DNA from: Nocardioides dokdonensis FR1436
Lineage (GTDB): Bacteria > Actinomycetota > Actinomycetes > Propionibacteriales > Nocardioidaceae
Direction: 5' to 3'
Length of the DNA stretch: 64,000 bases
NCBI RefSeq assembly: GCF_001653335.1
Contig: NZ_CP015079.1
Coordinates: 4,312,708-4,376,707 of the forward strand
The stretch's first letter is position 1. Every line of letters starts with the position of its first letter. Below are positions 16,851 through 26,011 of the stretch, piece after piece. The notes under the pieces were generated by a model. That model had not been told where the DNA came from, did not search any database, and saw only the letters and a program-made list of their open reading frames with translations. A program made the position numbers and the translations under genes.

Positions 16851-18817
16851 CGGACGCCTGCGGCTGCGGCCACGACGAAGCGCGAAACGACGACGGCGAG
16901 CTGGAGGAGCACGAGCCGGAACGGCTCTGGGAGGTCAACGAGCTGCGCTTCGCCGCTGCCGCCGGGGTCTTCCTGATCGCCGGGTTCCTCGCGGGTCTCA
17001 ACGACAGCCCCGATTGGGCGGTCACGAGCCTCAACGGGATCGCCTTGGCGCTAGGGGCCTGGACCTTCGTGCCCAGCACCTTGAAGCGGCTGGCCAAGGG
17101 CAAGATCGGCGTCGGCACGCTGATGACGATTGCGGCCGTCGGCGCGGTCATCCTCGGCGAGGTAGCCGAGGCCGCCGCACTCGCATTCCTCTACTCCATT
17201 AGCGAGGGCCTCGAGGAGTACGCCGTGGCCCGCACCCGCCGCGGCCTGCGCGCCCTGCTCTCCCTGGTCCCGGCCGAGGCCACCATCCTCCGCGACGGCA
17301 CCCAGGTCACCGTTGCCCCCGCAGACCTCGCGATCGGCGACCTGTTCCTAGTCCGGCCCGGCGAACGCGTGGCCACCGACGGCGTCATCCGCGCCGGGCG
17401 CACCGCCCTGGACGTCTCCGCCCTCACCGGGGAGTCCGTACCGGTCGAGGCCGGCCCAGGCGACGCCGTCTACGCCGGCTCCATCAACGGAACCGGCGTC
17501 CTCGAGGTCGAGGTCACCACCACAGCCGAGGACAACTCCCTGGCCCGGATCGTCAACATCGTCGAGGCCGAGCAGTCCCGCAAGGGCAACGCCCAGAGGC
17601 TCGCCGACCGGATCGCCAAACCCCTGGTGCCCGGGATCATGGTCCTCGCCGCCGTCATCGCGATCACCGGCAGCCTGCTCGGCGACCCGGCGACCTGGAT
17701 CGAACGCGCCCTGGTCGTCCTGGTCGCCGCGTCCCCGTGCGCGCTGGCGATCTCCGTGCCGGTCACCGTGGTCGCCGCGATCGGCGCCGCCAGCCGCATC
17801 GGTGCCCTGGTCAAGGGCGGAGCCGCCCTTGAGTCCCTCGGCCGGATCCGTGCGGTCGCCCTGGACAAGACCGGCACCCTGACCCGCAACCAACCCTCCG
17901 TCGTCGAGGTCGCCACCGCCCCCGGCCACACTCGCGAGCAGGTCCTCGACATCGCCGCCGCCCTGGAGTCCCGCAGCGAGCACCCCCTGGCCCGCGCGAT
18001 CCTGGCCGCCGTCACCGACCATCGCGACGCCCAAGACGTCGAGGCCGTCACCGGCGCCGGCCTCACCGGAACCATCGACGGCCGCCCGGCTCGCCTGGGA
18101 CGGCCCGGCTGGATCCCCGCCGGCGAGCTCTCCGAGCCCGTCACCGCCATGCAGGAAGCGGGCGCTACAGCGGTCCTCATCGAGTACGACGGGGCCGTGA
18201 TCGGCGCCGTCGCCGTCCGCGACGACCTGCGCCCCGAGGCAGCCGAGGTGGTCGCCCGCCTCCGCGCCAGCGGCTACCAGGTCGCCATGCTCACCGGCGA
18301 CAACGAACGCACCGCCGCCGCCCTAGCCGACCAGGCCGGCATCACTGACGTTCACGCCGAGCTCCGACCCGAGGACAAGTCGGCCATCATCCACCGGCTA
18401 CGCGAGGACCGGCCGACCGCGATGGTCGGCGACGGCGTCAACGACGCCCCCGCTCTGGCCACCGCCGACGTCGGCATCGCGATGGGGGCGATGGGCAGCG
18501 ACGTGGCGATCGAGACCGCCGACGTCGCCCTCATGGGCGAAGACCTGCGCCACCTGCCGCACACCCTGACCCACGCCCGCCGGGCACGGTCGATCATGCT
18601 GCAGAACGTCGGCCTCTCCCTCGTGCTGATCGCCATCCTGATCCCGCTGGCCGCCCTCGGCGTACTCGGGCTCGCCGCGGTGGTCCTGGTCCACGAGGTC
18701 GCTGAGATCTTCGTGATCGGCAACGGCGTCCGCGCCGGCCGCGTCCGCCCACTTCCCCCAGCACCAACGGCCACTCCCACAGCGGCTACGGTGCCGGCGA
18801 AAGCCGGGGCCAGGTGA
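16847..18817 (+). CDS. cadA: Zn/Cd/Pb-exporting P1B-type ATPase
   Basis: 656 residues. Cys-rich N-terminus (DACGCGHDE) instead of a full HMA domain, then membrane pairs, the actuator (LTGESVPVEAGPGD), the metal-gating motif SPCAL (about residues 295-299), the phosphorylation motif DKTGTLT (about 339), SEHPLAR in the nucleotide domain, TGDNERTA and GDGVNDAPAL. SPC together with a cysteine-rich N-terminus identifies the Zn2+/Cd2+/Pb2+ group. Starts with GTG overlapping the cmtR-like stop and itself overlaps lspA by 4 bp. That gives a three-gene operon: sensor, pump, signal peptidase II. Confidence 0.93.
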   Translation: MTDACGCGHDEARNDDGELEEHEPERLWEVNELRFAAAAGVFLIAGFLAGLNDSPDWAVTSLNGIALALGAWTFVPSTLKRLAKGKIGVGTLMTIAAVGAVILGEVAEAAALAFLYSISEGLEEYAVARTRRGLRALLSLVPAEATILRDGTQVTVAPADLAIGDLFLVRPGERVATDGVIRAGRTALDVSALTGESVPVEAGPGDAVYAGSINGTGVLEVEVTTTAEDNSLARIVNIVEAEQSRKGNAQRLADRIAKPLVPGIMVLAAVIAITGSLLGDPATWIERALVVLVAASPCALAISVPVTVVAAIGAASRIGALVKGGAALESLGRIRAVALDKTGTLTRNQPSVVEVATAPGHTREQVLDIAAALESRSEHPLARAILAAVTDHRDAQDVEAVTGAGLTGTIDGRPARLGRPGWIPAGELSEPVTAMQEAGATAVLIEYDGAVIGAVAVRDDLRPEAAEVVARLRASGYQVAMLTGDNERTAAALADQAGITDVHAELRPEDKSAIIHRLREDRPTAMVGDGVNDAPALATADVGIAMGAMGSDVAIETADVALMGEDLRHLPHTLTHARRARSIMLQNVGLSLVLIAILIPLAALGVLGLAAVVLVHEVAEIFVIGNGVRAGRVRPLPPAPTATPTAATVPAKAGAR

Positions 18818-19356
18818 CCGGCCGTCCCAGCAAGACCGCGACACCTGCCAGAAGGAGTCGCGCCACGGTCCTGCTAACAGCTGCAACTATTGCCGCGATC
18901 GACCTGGCCGCGAAGGCCGCATCCGAGGCCCGGCTGGCCGACTCCTCGGTCGACCTCGGACTGATCCAACTGCAGCTGGCCTACAACTCCGGCGTGGCGT
19001 TCAGCATGGGCGACAGGCTTCCCGTCGGCGTGATTGTGGCCATCACCGCCGCCATCGCCGTCGCCATCATGGTGTACGCATGGCGTAGGGCCCCGCACGC
19101 CGGATGGGTCGAGCGGATCGCCGGAGGCGCCGTGATCGGCGGCGCCCTCGCGAACGTCGTAGACCGCGCCCGCGACGGCCGGGTCACCGACTACCTGCAC
19201 ACCGGCTGGTGGCCCACCTTCAACCTCGCCGACACCTTCCTGGTCACCGGCTTCATCGTGATCGCCTTGCTGCACGCTCGCGCCGAACGCACGACGGATG
19301 CCCCGCAGCCGGTGGAGGACCGCCCAGCCACCCCGGCGCCCACCAACGAGCCATGA
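18814..19356 (+). CDS. lspA: Signal peptidase II (lipoprotein signal peptidase)
   Basis: 180 residues, four helices. The two catalytic aspartates sit in family motifs GALANVVDRARDGRVTDYL and FNLADTFL. LspA cleaves lipoprotein signal peptides before the lipobox cysteine. It overlaps the cadA stop by 4 bp. Fusions or operons of lead/cadmium ATPases with signal peptidase II are known from lead resistance (PbrB/C), so it may serve metal resistance or the many lipoproteins in this window. It is probably an extra copy beside a chromosomal lspA. Confidence 0.9.
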   Translation: MTGRPSKTATPARRSRATVLLTAATIAAIDLAAKAASEARLADSSVDLGLIQLQLAYNSGVAFSMGDRLPVGVIVAITAAIAVAIMVYAWRRAPHAGWVERIAGGAVIGGALANVVDRARDGRVTDYLHTGWWPTFNLADTFLVTGFIVIALLHARAERTTDAPQPVEDRPATPAPTNEP

Positions 19357-19657
19357 CAGACATTCAATGACGACCGAACTGCCTCGCTGAGCAGCCGCAG
19401 ACTGCGACTGGCCAGCCTTGTCTTCGTGCGAACACCCCTCCCCGAGTTCGTCTCGCTCAGCCTGGGCCACAGGAGCGCGGCCGGCGAAAGCAGAGGGGTC
19501 TCGGGTTTAAGGCGGGCCAGTTCATCGCGCTCAGTGGCCGGGCACCTGCCGTGCGCCGGCTAACTGGACTCTGCGGTCGCAGCCAGCGAACACCCGCAGT
19601 CCTCTCGAGACGAGCGACCAAGAGCGTCGACACCGAAGAAGTGAAGGAGACACGGAC
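19357..19657. other. Non-coding gap before cadD
   Basis: About 300 bp with no credible gene on either strand. It should hold the lspA transcript end and the cadD promoter; I could not pick a convincing -35/-10 pair. GAAGGAGA lies just before the cadD start. Confidence 0.4.
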
Positions 19658-20248
19658 TTGATCACCTCCGCATTGCAGGCGATTGGCCTGTTCCTGGTCA
19701 CCAACATCGACGACATCATCGTTCTCTCCCTGTTTTTTGCGCGCGGAGCCGGCCAACGCGGCACCACCACCAGGATCGTTGTCGGGCAGTACCTGGGGTT
19801 CGGTGGGATCCTCCTGGCCTCTGTCGCGGTGACCTTCGGTGCCGGGCTGTTCCTTCCCGACGACGCCATCCCGTACTTCGGTCTCATTCCGCTGCTCTTG
19901 GGTATCTATGCCGCCTGGCAGGTCTGGCGCAACGGGGACGATGACGACGACAAGTTCGCTGACAAGCCCATCAGCGCGCTGGCGGTGGCCGCAGTCACCT
20001 TCGCCAACGGCGGAGACAACATCGGGGTCTACGTGCCAGTGTTTCTTGCGGTCGGCACCGGTGCTCTCGTGGCCTACTGCGTCGTTTTCCTGGCCCTGGT
20101 CGCCGTCCTTGTCCTGGCCGCCAAGTTCGTGGCCACCCGTAAGCCCATCGCAGAGGTCCTGGAGCGTTGGGAGCACATCTTGTTCCCACTCGTCCTCATC
20201 GTGCTGGGCATCGTCATCCTGATCGAGGGCGGCGCCTTCGGCCTGTGA
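19658..20248 (+). CDS. cadD: CadD-family cadmium resistance transporter
   Basis: 196 residues, six helices, with the family opening LFLVTNIDDIIVLSLFFARG and a second conserved FANGGDNIGVYVPVF segment. The intramembrane acidic residues suit metal transport. Between the halves is an Asp-rich cytoplasmic loop (GDDDDDKF). CadD proteins confer cadmium resistance. TTG start with GGAGA upstream. It is adjacent to, but not overlapping, the cmtR-cadA-lspA operon, so it may have its own promoter. Confidence 0.88.
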   Translation: MITSALQAIGLFLVTNIDDIIVLSLFFARGAGQRGTTTRIVVGQYLGFGGILLASVAVTFGAGLFLPDDAIPYFGLIPLLLGIYAAWQVWRNGDDDDDKFADKPISALAVAAVTFANGGDNIGVYVPVFLAVGTGALVAYCVVFLALVAVLVLAAKFVATRKPIAEVLERWEHILFPLVLIVLGIVILIEGGAFGL

Positions 20249-20419
20249 ACACCCGGCGAGCCAAGCCTGCCGCCGAGGACTGGATCATGCGGCCGCCCTC
20301 CCCGTGCTAGGTGAACAGTTGCGGGTCAGGCCCAGCCGACTCATCTCGTCGCGACGCCCCGCCCGGGACCGATCGGCATGTCGCCCCTGGCCCAGTGCAA
20401 GGAACCTAGCTTTCGCCCG

Positions 20420-22063
20420 CTACAGGGGCGCACGCCATCCGCCACGTCGACGCAGCCTGAGTCTGCATCCGGCGGCCGCCGCGATCGCCGTGATCGCCGT
20501 GATGACAGCGATGACACCTGCCAGGGACAGGACCTGTCGGACCAGCGAGCCGTAGCGCACGGCGGGCGTCTGCGCGTCGATGAGGGGGACCTGCGCGACC
20601 GCGATATCGGTTGTCCGGGGTGCTAGCTGGTCGCGGACGGTGCCGTCCGGACCGATGACGCCGCTGATGCCGTTGGTGGAGGCGACCACCACGGTGCGGC
20701 CGGTCTCCATGGCACGAGCCCGGCTGATGGTGAACTGCTGCTGCAGCTGTGCGGTTCCGGTGAAGGTGGCATTGCTGGTCTGCACGGTTACCATCTGGCC
20801 GCCGTTCTCGATCTGGGCGGTGACGGAGTCGTCGAAGGCCACGTCGAAGCAGATCAGGTCCGCGACGCGGGTGCCGGCGATGTCGAGCGGCCGGGTGCGG
20901 GTGCCGGCGATCATGTCGCGCGGGATCATGTCCAGGCGCCCGATCTTGAGTTCGGAGAGCTGGCTGCGAAACGGCACGTACTCGCCGAAGGGCACCGGGT
21001 GGCGTTTGGTGTAGCGCTCCTCGGTCGAGCCGTCTGGCAGCCAGACAAGCCCCTGGTTGAGCACGGCGTCCGGGCGAGGACCGTCGACGATGGCGCCTAC
21101 CAGCACCGGCACTCCGATCGCCGTCACGGCCCGGGTGATCCCTGCGTTGGTCTGGGCGTCGCGGAACGGGTCGACGGCGGTGGAGTTCTCCGGCCACAGC
21201 ACGAAGTCGGGCCGCGGGACGGCACCGGATCGCACCCGCTGGGCGAGGTCGACGGTGGCCCGGACGTGGTTCTCGGTCACCTGCTCATGGACGGCGACCA
21301 GATCGTTCCCGGCGCCGGGCACATCGCCTTGAACCGTCGCGACCGTCACGGTCGGTCGGTCGGCTTCCCAGGAGGATGTCAACGACTCGGGCCTGAACAG
21401 GACCGGCAAGGAACCGACCAGGAGTGCGGCAACGATGGCCACGACCGCTCGCGCGGGGCGCGCCTTGCCCTCACGGAGGATCCAGGCGAGCGTGGCGCCG
21501 GTCAGGGCGACCAGGAAGCTGACGCCGGCGGCGCCGACCCAGGGCAGCCACAGGGCGAACGGGGTGTCCACAGTGGCCCAGGCCAGCCGGGTCCACGGGA
21601 AGCCGCCGAGCGGCCAGGCCGACATCGCGGCCTCGACCGTCACCCACACGCATGCGGTCCACCACGGCCATCCGCGCAGCCGAGACACGAGCACGATGCC
21701 GACCGCCGCGAGGGCGTAGTAGGCGGCGACGACAGGGCTGAGTAGCAGCCAGGCGTCGGTGCCTACGGCCCGCATCCATGCCGTCAATGCAAGCGTGAAG
21801 CCGAGCCCGAACAATAACCCGAGGAAGGACGCCTGACGCAGGGACACCCGCTGGAGCAAGAGCACCAGCGCGGCGACCGCCAATGGTAGTAGCCAGCGCT
21901 GCTCCCACGGAGCGCTGGCTCCCGCGGCGGCAACACCGGCGAGCGATGCCGCCATGAGCCGCGCGAGCAGGTTGCGGCGCCGAGGCCGGCGGACGGTCGA
22001 GGGAGCCGTCTCGCCAGTTGCGGTCGCGCGGGTCGGAAGAGGAGTCCGGGGCGCGTGGGTCAC
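20420..22063 (-). CDS. lnt: Apolipoprotein N-acyltransferase
   Basis: 547 residues: an N-terminal cytoplasmic tail, about seven helices, then a nitrilase-like (CN hydrolase) domain from roughly residue 230 and a final helix. The catalytic triad is visible as Glu in VLWPENSTAVD, Lys in YTKRHPVPFGEY and Cys in DLICFDVAFDD. Lnt adds the third acyl chain to lipoproteins. GTG start 4 bp after the stop of the TlpA lipoprotein gene, so the two form an operon. Together with lspA it gives the element two of the three lipoprotein maturation enzymes; no lgt is in the window. Confidence 0.9.
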   Translation of the reverse strand: MTHAPRTPLPTRATATGETAPSTVRRPRRRNLLARLMAASLAGVAAAGASAPWEQRWLLPLAVAALVLLLQRVSLRQASFLGLLFGLGFTLALTAWMRAVGTDAWLLLSPVVAAYYALAAVGIVLVSRLRGWPWWTACVWVTVEAAMSAWPLGGFPWTRLAWATVDTPFALWLPWVGAAGVSFLVALTGATLAWILREGKARPARAVVAIVAALLVGSLPVLFRPESLTSSWEADRPTVTVATVQGDVPGAGNDLVAVHEQVTENHVRATVDLAQRVRSGAVPRPDFVLWPENSTAVDPFRDAQTNAGITRAVTAIGVPVLVGAIVDGPRPDAVLNQGLVWLPDGSTEERYTKRHPVPFGEYVPFRSQLSELKIGRLDMIPRDMIAGTRTRPLDIAGTRVADLICFDVAFDDSVTAQIENGGQMVTVQTSNATFTGTAQLQQQFTISRARAMETGRTVVVASTNGISGVIGPDGTVRDQLAPRTTDIAVAQVPLIDAQTPAVRYGSLVRQVLSLAGVIAVITAITAIAAAAGCRLRLRRRGGWRAPL

Positions 22064-22067
22064 GCGG

Positions 22068-22682
22068 TCACTCCTGCTCTGCCAGCGAGTCCAGCAGCGT
22101 GGCCAGCTCCGCGCCGGAGATCTCGCCGATAACCCGGTCCACCACCTTGCCGTCCGCGTCCAACGCGAGGGTCACCGGTAGTCCCGGGACCCGGGTGTAG
22201 CCGAGCACCACCGCGTCGACGTCGACCAACTGTGGGTACGTCACCCCCGTCCGGGCAAGGAGATCGGCCGCCGCCTCGGAGCGGTCCTGGGTGTTGATGC
22301 CGACAAACCGGACATCGGGGTTATCCCTGGCCGCTTCCGCGAGCATCGGCATCTCCTTGCGGCATGGTCCACACCATGACGCCCATAGGTTGACTACAGC
22401 TGGTCCGGCCAGCCGGGAGGCGTCCACCGCCCTCCGCTCGTTGAGACACGGCAGGTCCACCGCTGGCAGCCGGTCAGAACTCTCATCACCGGGGGCCTTG
22501 CGTTCCATCCCGGCGCAGCGATCCAGCCCGTCCACCGCGATCGGCTCGACCGGCGGAGCCGCGAAGTCCTCTACGGGGGCGTCGCTGGATGGCGCGCCGC
22601 ATGCGGACAGCAGGGCCGTCGCGAGCCCCCCGACGACCGTCCATCTGAAGGCGCGTCCTCGTCGTGCGGTCGGTTGTCCCAA
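22068..22682 (-). CDS. TlpA-like thioredoxin-fold lipoprotein
   Basis: Lipobox LLSAC near residue 28, then a thioredoxin-like domain with WASWCGPCRKEM and FVGINTQDRSEAA, and cis-Pro RVPGLPVTL. It would reduce exported thiols using electrons from CcdA. There is an additional Cys pair outside the active site (RCAG and LPCLN) that may form a structural disulfide. TTG start at 22682. Divergent from the ResA-ResB-CcsB operon across operator 4, and followed by lnt. Confidence 0.85.
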   Translation of the reverse strand: MGQPTARRGRAFRWTVVGGLATALLSACGAPSSDAPVEDFAAPPVEPIAVDGLDRCAGMERKAPGDESSDRLPAVDLPCLNERRAVDASRLAGPAVVNLWASWCGPCRKEMPMLAEAARDNPDVRFVGINTQDRSEAAADLLARTGVTYPQLVDVDAVVLGYTRVPGLPVTLALDADGKVVDRVIGEISGAELATLLDSLAEQE

Positions 22683-22734
22683 TTGCCTGCCTGCTCTCTC
22701 GTCGCCAGTGGAGTCCCGGCGGGGGAAACGCGGT

Positions 22735-22757
22735 AACTGCTATGTAGGGTAGTAGTT
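22735..22757. promoter_or_regulatory. Palindromic operator 4
   Basis: AACTgCTA and TAGtAGTT are mirror halves 7 nt apart, centred between the divergent TlpA-lnt and resA-resB-ccsB operons. It shares CTA/TAGTAG half-sites with operators 1-3. Confidence 0.5.
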
Positions 22758-22810
22758 GCCCTATGGCGCGATGGCGCGCCCCGGTGGAAGCCCGTGGAAG
22801 GAGCACTGCC

Positions 22811-23392
22811 TTGAAGAGCCGCCGAAGGGGCCGCGCCCGCGCCGCGGCCGTCCTTGTCGTGGCGACCCTTGGACTCTCGGCGTGCACGACGGGCCCAGGC
22901 ACGCCGACGGCCACCGACGGCGTTGTCGAGGTCATCTCCGCTGAGAACCGGCGACAGGTCGAGCCGTTTACGGGCCAGCTGCTGGACGGCGGCCGCTTCG
23001 ACAGCACCGCCCTGGCCGGCAAGGTGGTCGTCTACAACGTCTGGGGCTCCTGGTGCGCGCCGTGTCGGACCGAGGCCCCCGTCCTCAAGCGAGTGTCGGA
23101 GGAATCCGAGGAGTTGGGGGTGCGGTTCGTCGGGATCAACGTGCGCGACAACGATGCCGCCGCTCGGGCGTTCGAGGACAGTTACGCTATTGAGTACCCC
23201 AGCATCACCACCGACACCTCGAGCGATGCGGTGCTCGCCTTCGGCCCGGCGCTGCCGCCCAGTGCGGTCCCCAGCACCCTGGTCGTCGACGCCGACGGTC
23301 GCCTCGCAGCTAGGATAGTCGGCCCCACGGACTACTCGACGTTGTCGACAATCGTCACCGAAACCGCCGCGGAATCGGACGCGAGCCAGTGA
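22811..23392 (+). CDS. ResA-like thioredoxin lipoprotein for cytochrome c maturation
   Basis: Start at TTG 22811 is chosen because AAGGAG lies 7 nt upstream and the product then begins with a clean lipoprotein signal (KSRRRGRARAAAVL...LSAC). An ATG at 22763 would add 16 non-signal residues. The domain has VVVYNVWGSWCAPCRTE, FVGINVRDNDAAARAF and SAVPSTLVVDADG. ResA-type proteins reduce the haem-binding cysteines of apocytochrome c. The stop overlaps resB (GTGA). Paralogue of the protein at 1007-1666. Confidence 0.88.
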   Translation: MKSRRRGRARAAAVLVVATLGLSACTTGPGTPTATDGVVEVISAENRRQVEPFTGQLLDGGRFDSTALAGKVVVYNVWGSWCAPCRTEAPVLKRVSEESEELGVRFVGINVRDNDAAARAFEDSYAIEYPSITTDTSSDAVLAFGPALPPSAVPSTLVVDADGRLAARIVGPTDYSTLSTIVTETAAESDASQ

Positions 23393-24993
23393 CTGACGTC
23401 AAGACGAAGGCCACGGCGACGGAAGCCACCCAGGCGGGGATGGCGCAGGCGCAGCCGTCCTGGGGGTGGCTGCGCTGGGCCTGGCGAAACCTGACCTCGA
23501 TGCGCACAGCGGTGATCCTGCTCGCGCTACTCGCGCTCGCCGCGATCCCAGGATCCCTGTTTCCGCAGCGCAACGTCGCCAGCGACCCGGCCGCGGTGAT
23601 CCAGTACACCCAGGAGCATCCCCGGCTCGCGCCCTGGCTGGACCGGCTCGGGATGTTCGATGTCTACGCCTCCCCCTGGTTCGCAGCCATCTACGTCTTG
23701 CTGCTGGTCTCCATGACCGGATGCGTGCTGCCCCGATCCCGTCGACTGTGGCAGTCGGTGCGCAGCGCACCCCCGCCGGCCCCGCGCAACTTGGCCCGTC
23801 TGGAGGGCCACCGCACCTGGGAAACCACACGTGAGCCGGCCGAGATCATCGCCACCGCCGCGGCGCATCTGCGCCGCAAGGGTTTCCGCGTCGTCGCCGC
23901 CACTGACGAGGTCCGGGCCGAGCGCGGCTATCTTCGCGAGGTCGGCAACCTCGCCTTCCACCTGTCGCTGCTGGTGCTCCTGGTCGGCATCGCCGCCGGC
24001 AAGCTGATCGGGTTCGAAGGACGGGTGGCGGTCACCGAGGGCGCGACGTTCGCCAACGACCTCTCCCAGTACGACGCCTTCTCCCCCTCGGCGTGGACCG
24101 ACGTAAACGACCTAGAGCCGTTGTCCTTCCGCCTGGAGGAGTTCGACGTCTCCTACCAGACCAGCGGACCCAACCTCGGTCAACCGACAGAGTTCGCCGC
24201 CCGGCTCGCCTACCGCGCCGGCAGCGGTGAGGAGCAGACCGTCACCGTCGAGCCCAACCACCCGCTCGACGTCAACGAGACCAAGTTCTTCCTCACCGGC
24301 AACGGGTACGCCCCGATTGTCACCGTGCGCGACGGGCGTGGCAAAGCTGTGTTCACCGGACCGGTGCAGTTCTTGCCGCTAGACACCAGCTACGCCTCCG
24401 ACGGCGTGATCAAGGCGCCGGACGCCCAGCCGACGCAGCTGGCCTTCGAGGGCTTCTTCCTACCCACCGCCGATGTCGGGCCCCAAGGCCCCTACTCGAT
24501 GTTCCCCGACGCGCTGAACCCCCAGTTGTTCCTCACTGCCTACACCGGCGACCTCGGGTTCGGCGACGGCGTCCCGCAGTCGGTGTACACCCTCGACAAG
24601 GACGAACTCACCCAGGTGCGCCGCAACGGGCAACCCTTCAGCCAAGCACTCTCGGTCGGCGAGACCATGAGGCTTCCCGGCAATCAAGGCACCCTCACCT
24701 TCGACGGCGTCTCCCGATTCGCCAACTTCCAGATCGCCTACGACCCCGGCAAGGAGATCACCCTGGTTGCGGCCATCGTCCTTCTCCTAGGGCTCACCGC
24801 CTCACTGGCCATCCGACGACGCCGGCTATGGCTGCGACTGCGACCTACCGACGAGGAGCGCGGGTCCCTGGTCGAGGTCGCCGGCTACTCCCTCACCCGC
24901 CGCGAGCCGCCCCCCAACGAGATCGAGAGCCTCGTCGCCGCGCTGCACGGCCCGCACCACTCCACCCCCGCTGCTAAGGATGCCTCCGGATGA
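23389..24993 (+). CDS. resB: ResB/Ccs1 cytochrome c biogenesis protein
   Basis: 534 residues: a first helix after SMRTAVILLALLALAAIPGS, a second near ASPWFAAIYVLLLVSMTG, a third (AFHLSLLVLLVGIAAGKLIG), a large extracytoplasmic domain and a last helix near the C-terminus. This is the ResB/Ccs1 layout: with CcsA/CcsB it makes the System II haem lyase. GTG start overlaps the resA stop, and its own stop overlaps ccsB by 4 bp. Confidence 0.92.
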   Translation: MTDVKTKATATEATQAGMAQAQPSWGWLRWAWRNLTSMRTAVILLALLALAAIPGSLFPQRNVASDPAAVIQYTQEHPRLAPWLDRLGMFDVYASPWFAAIYVLLLVSMTGCVLPRSRRLWQSVRSAPPPAPRNLARLEGHRTWETTREPAEIIATAAAHLRRKGFRVVAATDEVRAERGYLREVGNLAFHLSLLVLLVGIAAGKLIGFEGRVAVTEGATFANDLSQYDAFSPSAWTDVNDLEPLSFRLEEFDVSYQTSGPNLGQPTEFAARLAYRAGSGEEQTVTVEPNHPLDVNETKFFLTGNGYAPIVTVRDGRGKAVFTGPVQFLPLDTSYASDGVIKAPDAQPTQLAFEGFFLPTADVGPQGPYSMFPDALNPQLFLTAYTGDLGFGDGVPQSVYTLDKDELTQVRRNGQPFSQALSVGETMRLPGNQGTLTFDGVSRFANFQIAYDPGKEITLVAAIVLLLGLTASLAIRRRRLWLRLRPTDEERGSLVEVAGYSLTRREPPPNEIESLVAALHGPHHSTPAAKDASG

Positions 24994-25913
24994 TCTTCGA
25001 CGAGCAGACATTCGCCCAACTCTCCAACGGGCTGGTGTATTCGGCCATCGCCGTCTATGCGCTGGCCTTGCTCGCCTACGCCGCCGAGACTGCCGGCCAG
25101 GTCGCGGGCGCGCGGGTGGCAGGCGCCGGCACGGTGGTCGACGACGCACCCTCTCGCAGCCGCCTGCTGGGCGCGTTCGGCACGTCGCTGACCGTGCTGG
25201 CGTTCCTGCTCAACCTCGGCGGCGTGGTCACCCGGGGCCTCGCAGCCGGCCGGGCGCCGTGGGGCAACATGTACGAGTTCGTCCTCGTGTGCGCACTCGC
25301 GGCCGGAGCCGCATACCTGGCATTCCTGTCCAGGCGCCCGGTCCGCACTTTCGGCGTCTGGATCGTGGCCATCGTCCTGCTCGCCCTCGGCCTAGCCGTC
25401 ACCGTCCTCTACACCCCCGCCGGCGCGCTGGTGCCGGTGCTGGACTCGTACTGGCTGGTGATCCACGTCGCCGCCGCGATCACCGCCGGCGGAGTCTTCA
25501 CTCTCGGCGCTGTCGCGACCGGCCTGTTCCTGGTGCGCCACCGTCAAGAGCGACGCGGCACGGCGCAGGCGCCCAAGGGGCGCTACGCCGCCAGCCTCCC
25601 CACCACGCGCACCTTGGAGCAGGTCGCCCACACCGCCCACATCTTCGCCTTCCCAATCTGGACCTTCGCCGTGATCGCCGGCGCCATCTGGGCGGAGAAC
25701 TCCTGGGGCCGCTACTGGGGCTGGGACCCCAAGGAAACCTGGGCCTTCATCACCTGGGTCTTCTACGCGGCCCATCTGCACGCCCAGGCAACCGCCGGGT
25801 GGCGCGGCGTCCGCGCCTCCTGGTTCGCCCTCGCCGGCTACGCCGCGTTCTTGTTCAACTTCTTCGGCGTCAACCTGTGGATCACCGGACTCCACTCCTA
25901 CGCCGGTGTCTGA
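24990..25913 (+). CDS. ccsB: CcsA/CcsB-type haem lyase subunit
   Basis: 307 residues, eight helices, with the tryptophan-rich haem-binding WWD-type motif WGRYWGWDPKETWAFITW and conserved His residues flanking it (VIHVAAAI, AHIFAFPIW). It transports and attaches haem to apocytochrome c together with ResB. Translationally coupled to resB. No CxxCH cytochrome gene is visible in the window, so its client is elsewhere. Confidence 0.93.
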   Translation: MIFDEQTFAQLSNGLVYSAIAVYALALLAYAAETAGQVAGARVAGAGTVVDDAPSRSRLLGAFGTSLTVLAFLLNLGGVVTRGLAAGRAPWGNMYEFVLVCALAAGAAYLAFLSRRPVRTFGVWIVAIVLLALGLAVTVLYTPAGALVPVLDSYWLVIHVAAAITAGGVFTLGAVATGLFLVRHRQERRGTAQAPKGRYAASLPTTRTLEQVAHTAHIFAFPIWTFAVIAGAIWAENSWGRYWGWDPKETWAFITWVFYAAHLHAQATAGWRGVRASWFALAGYAAFLFNFFGVNLWITGLHSYAGV

Positions 25914-26011
25914 CCCACGCCCACCGATCCAAGGCTCGTAGCCTAGATTCGTACTAGATCCGCCGTGGACACCGCGGCCCTCACCAGGACAGGACCGAGA
26001 CCATCGTTGCC

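Noticed and set aside
25938..25960. CCTAG...CTAG symmetry upstream of the second ccdA as a fifth redox operator
   Set aside because: Half-sites do not match ACTAC/ATAGTAG and the dyad is weak.
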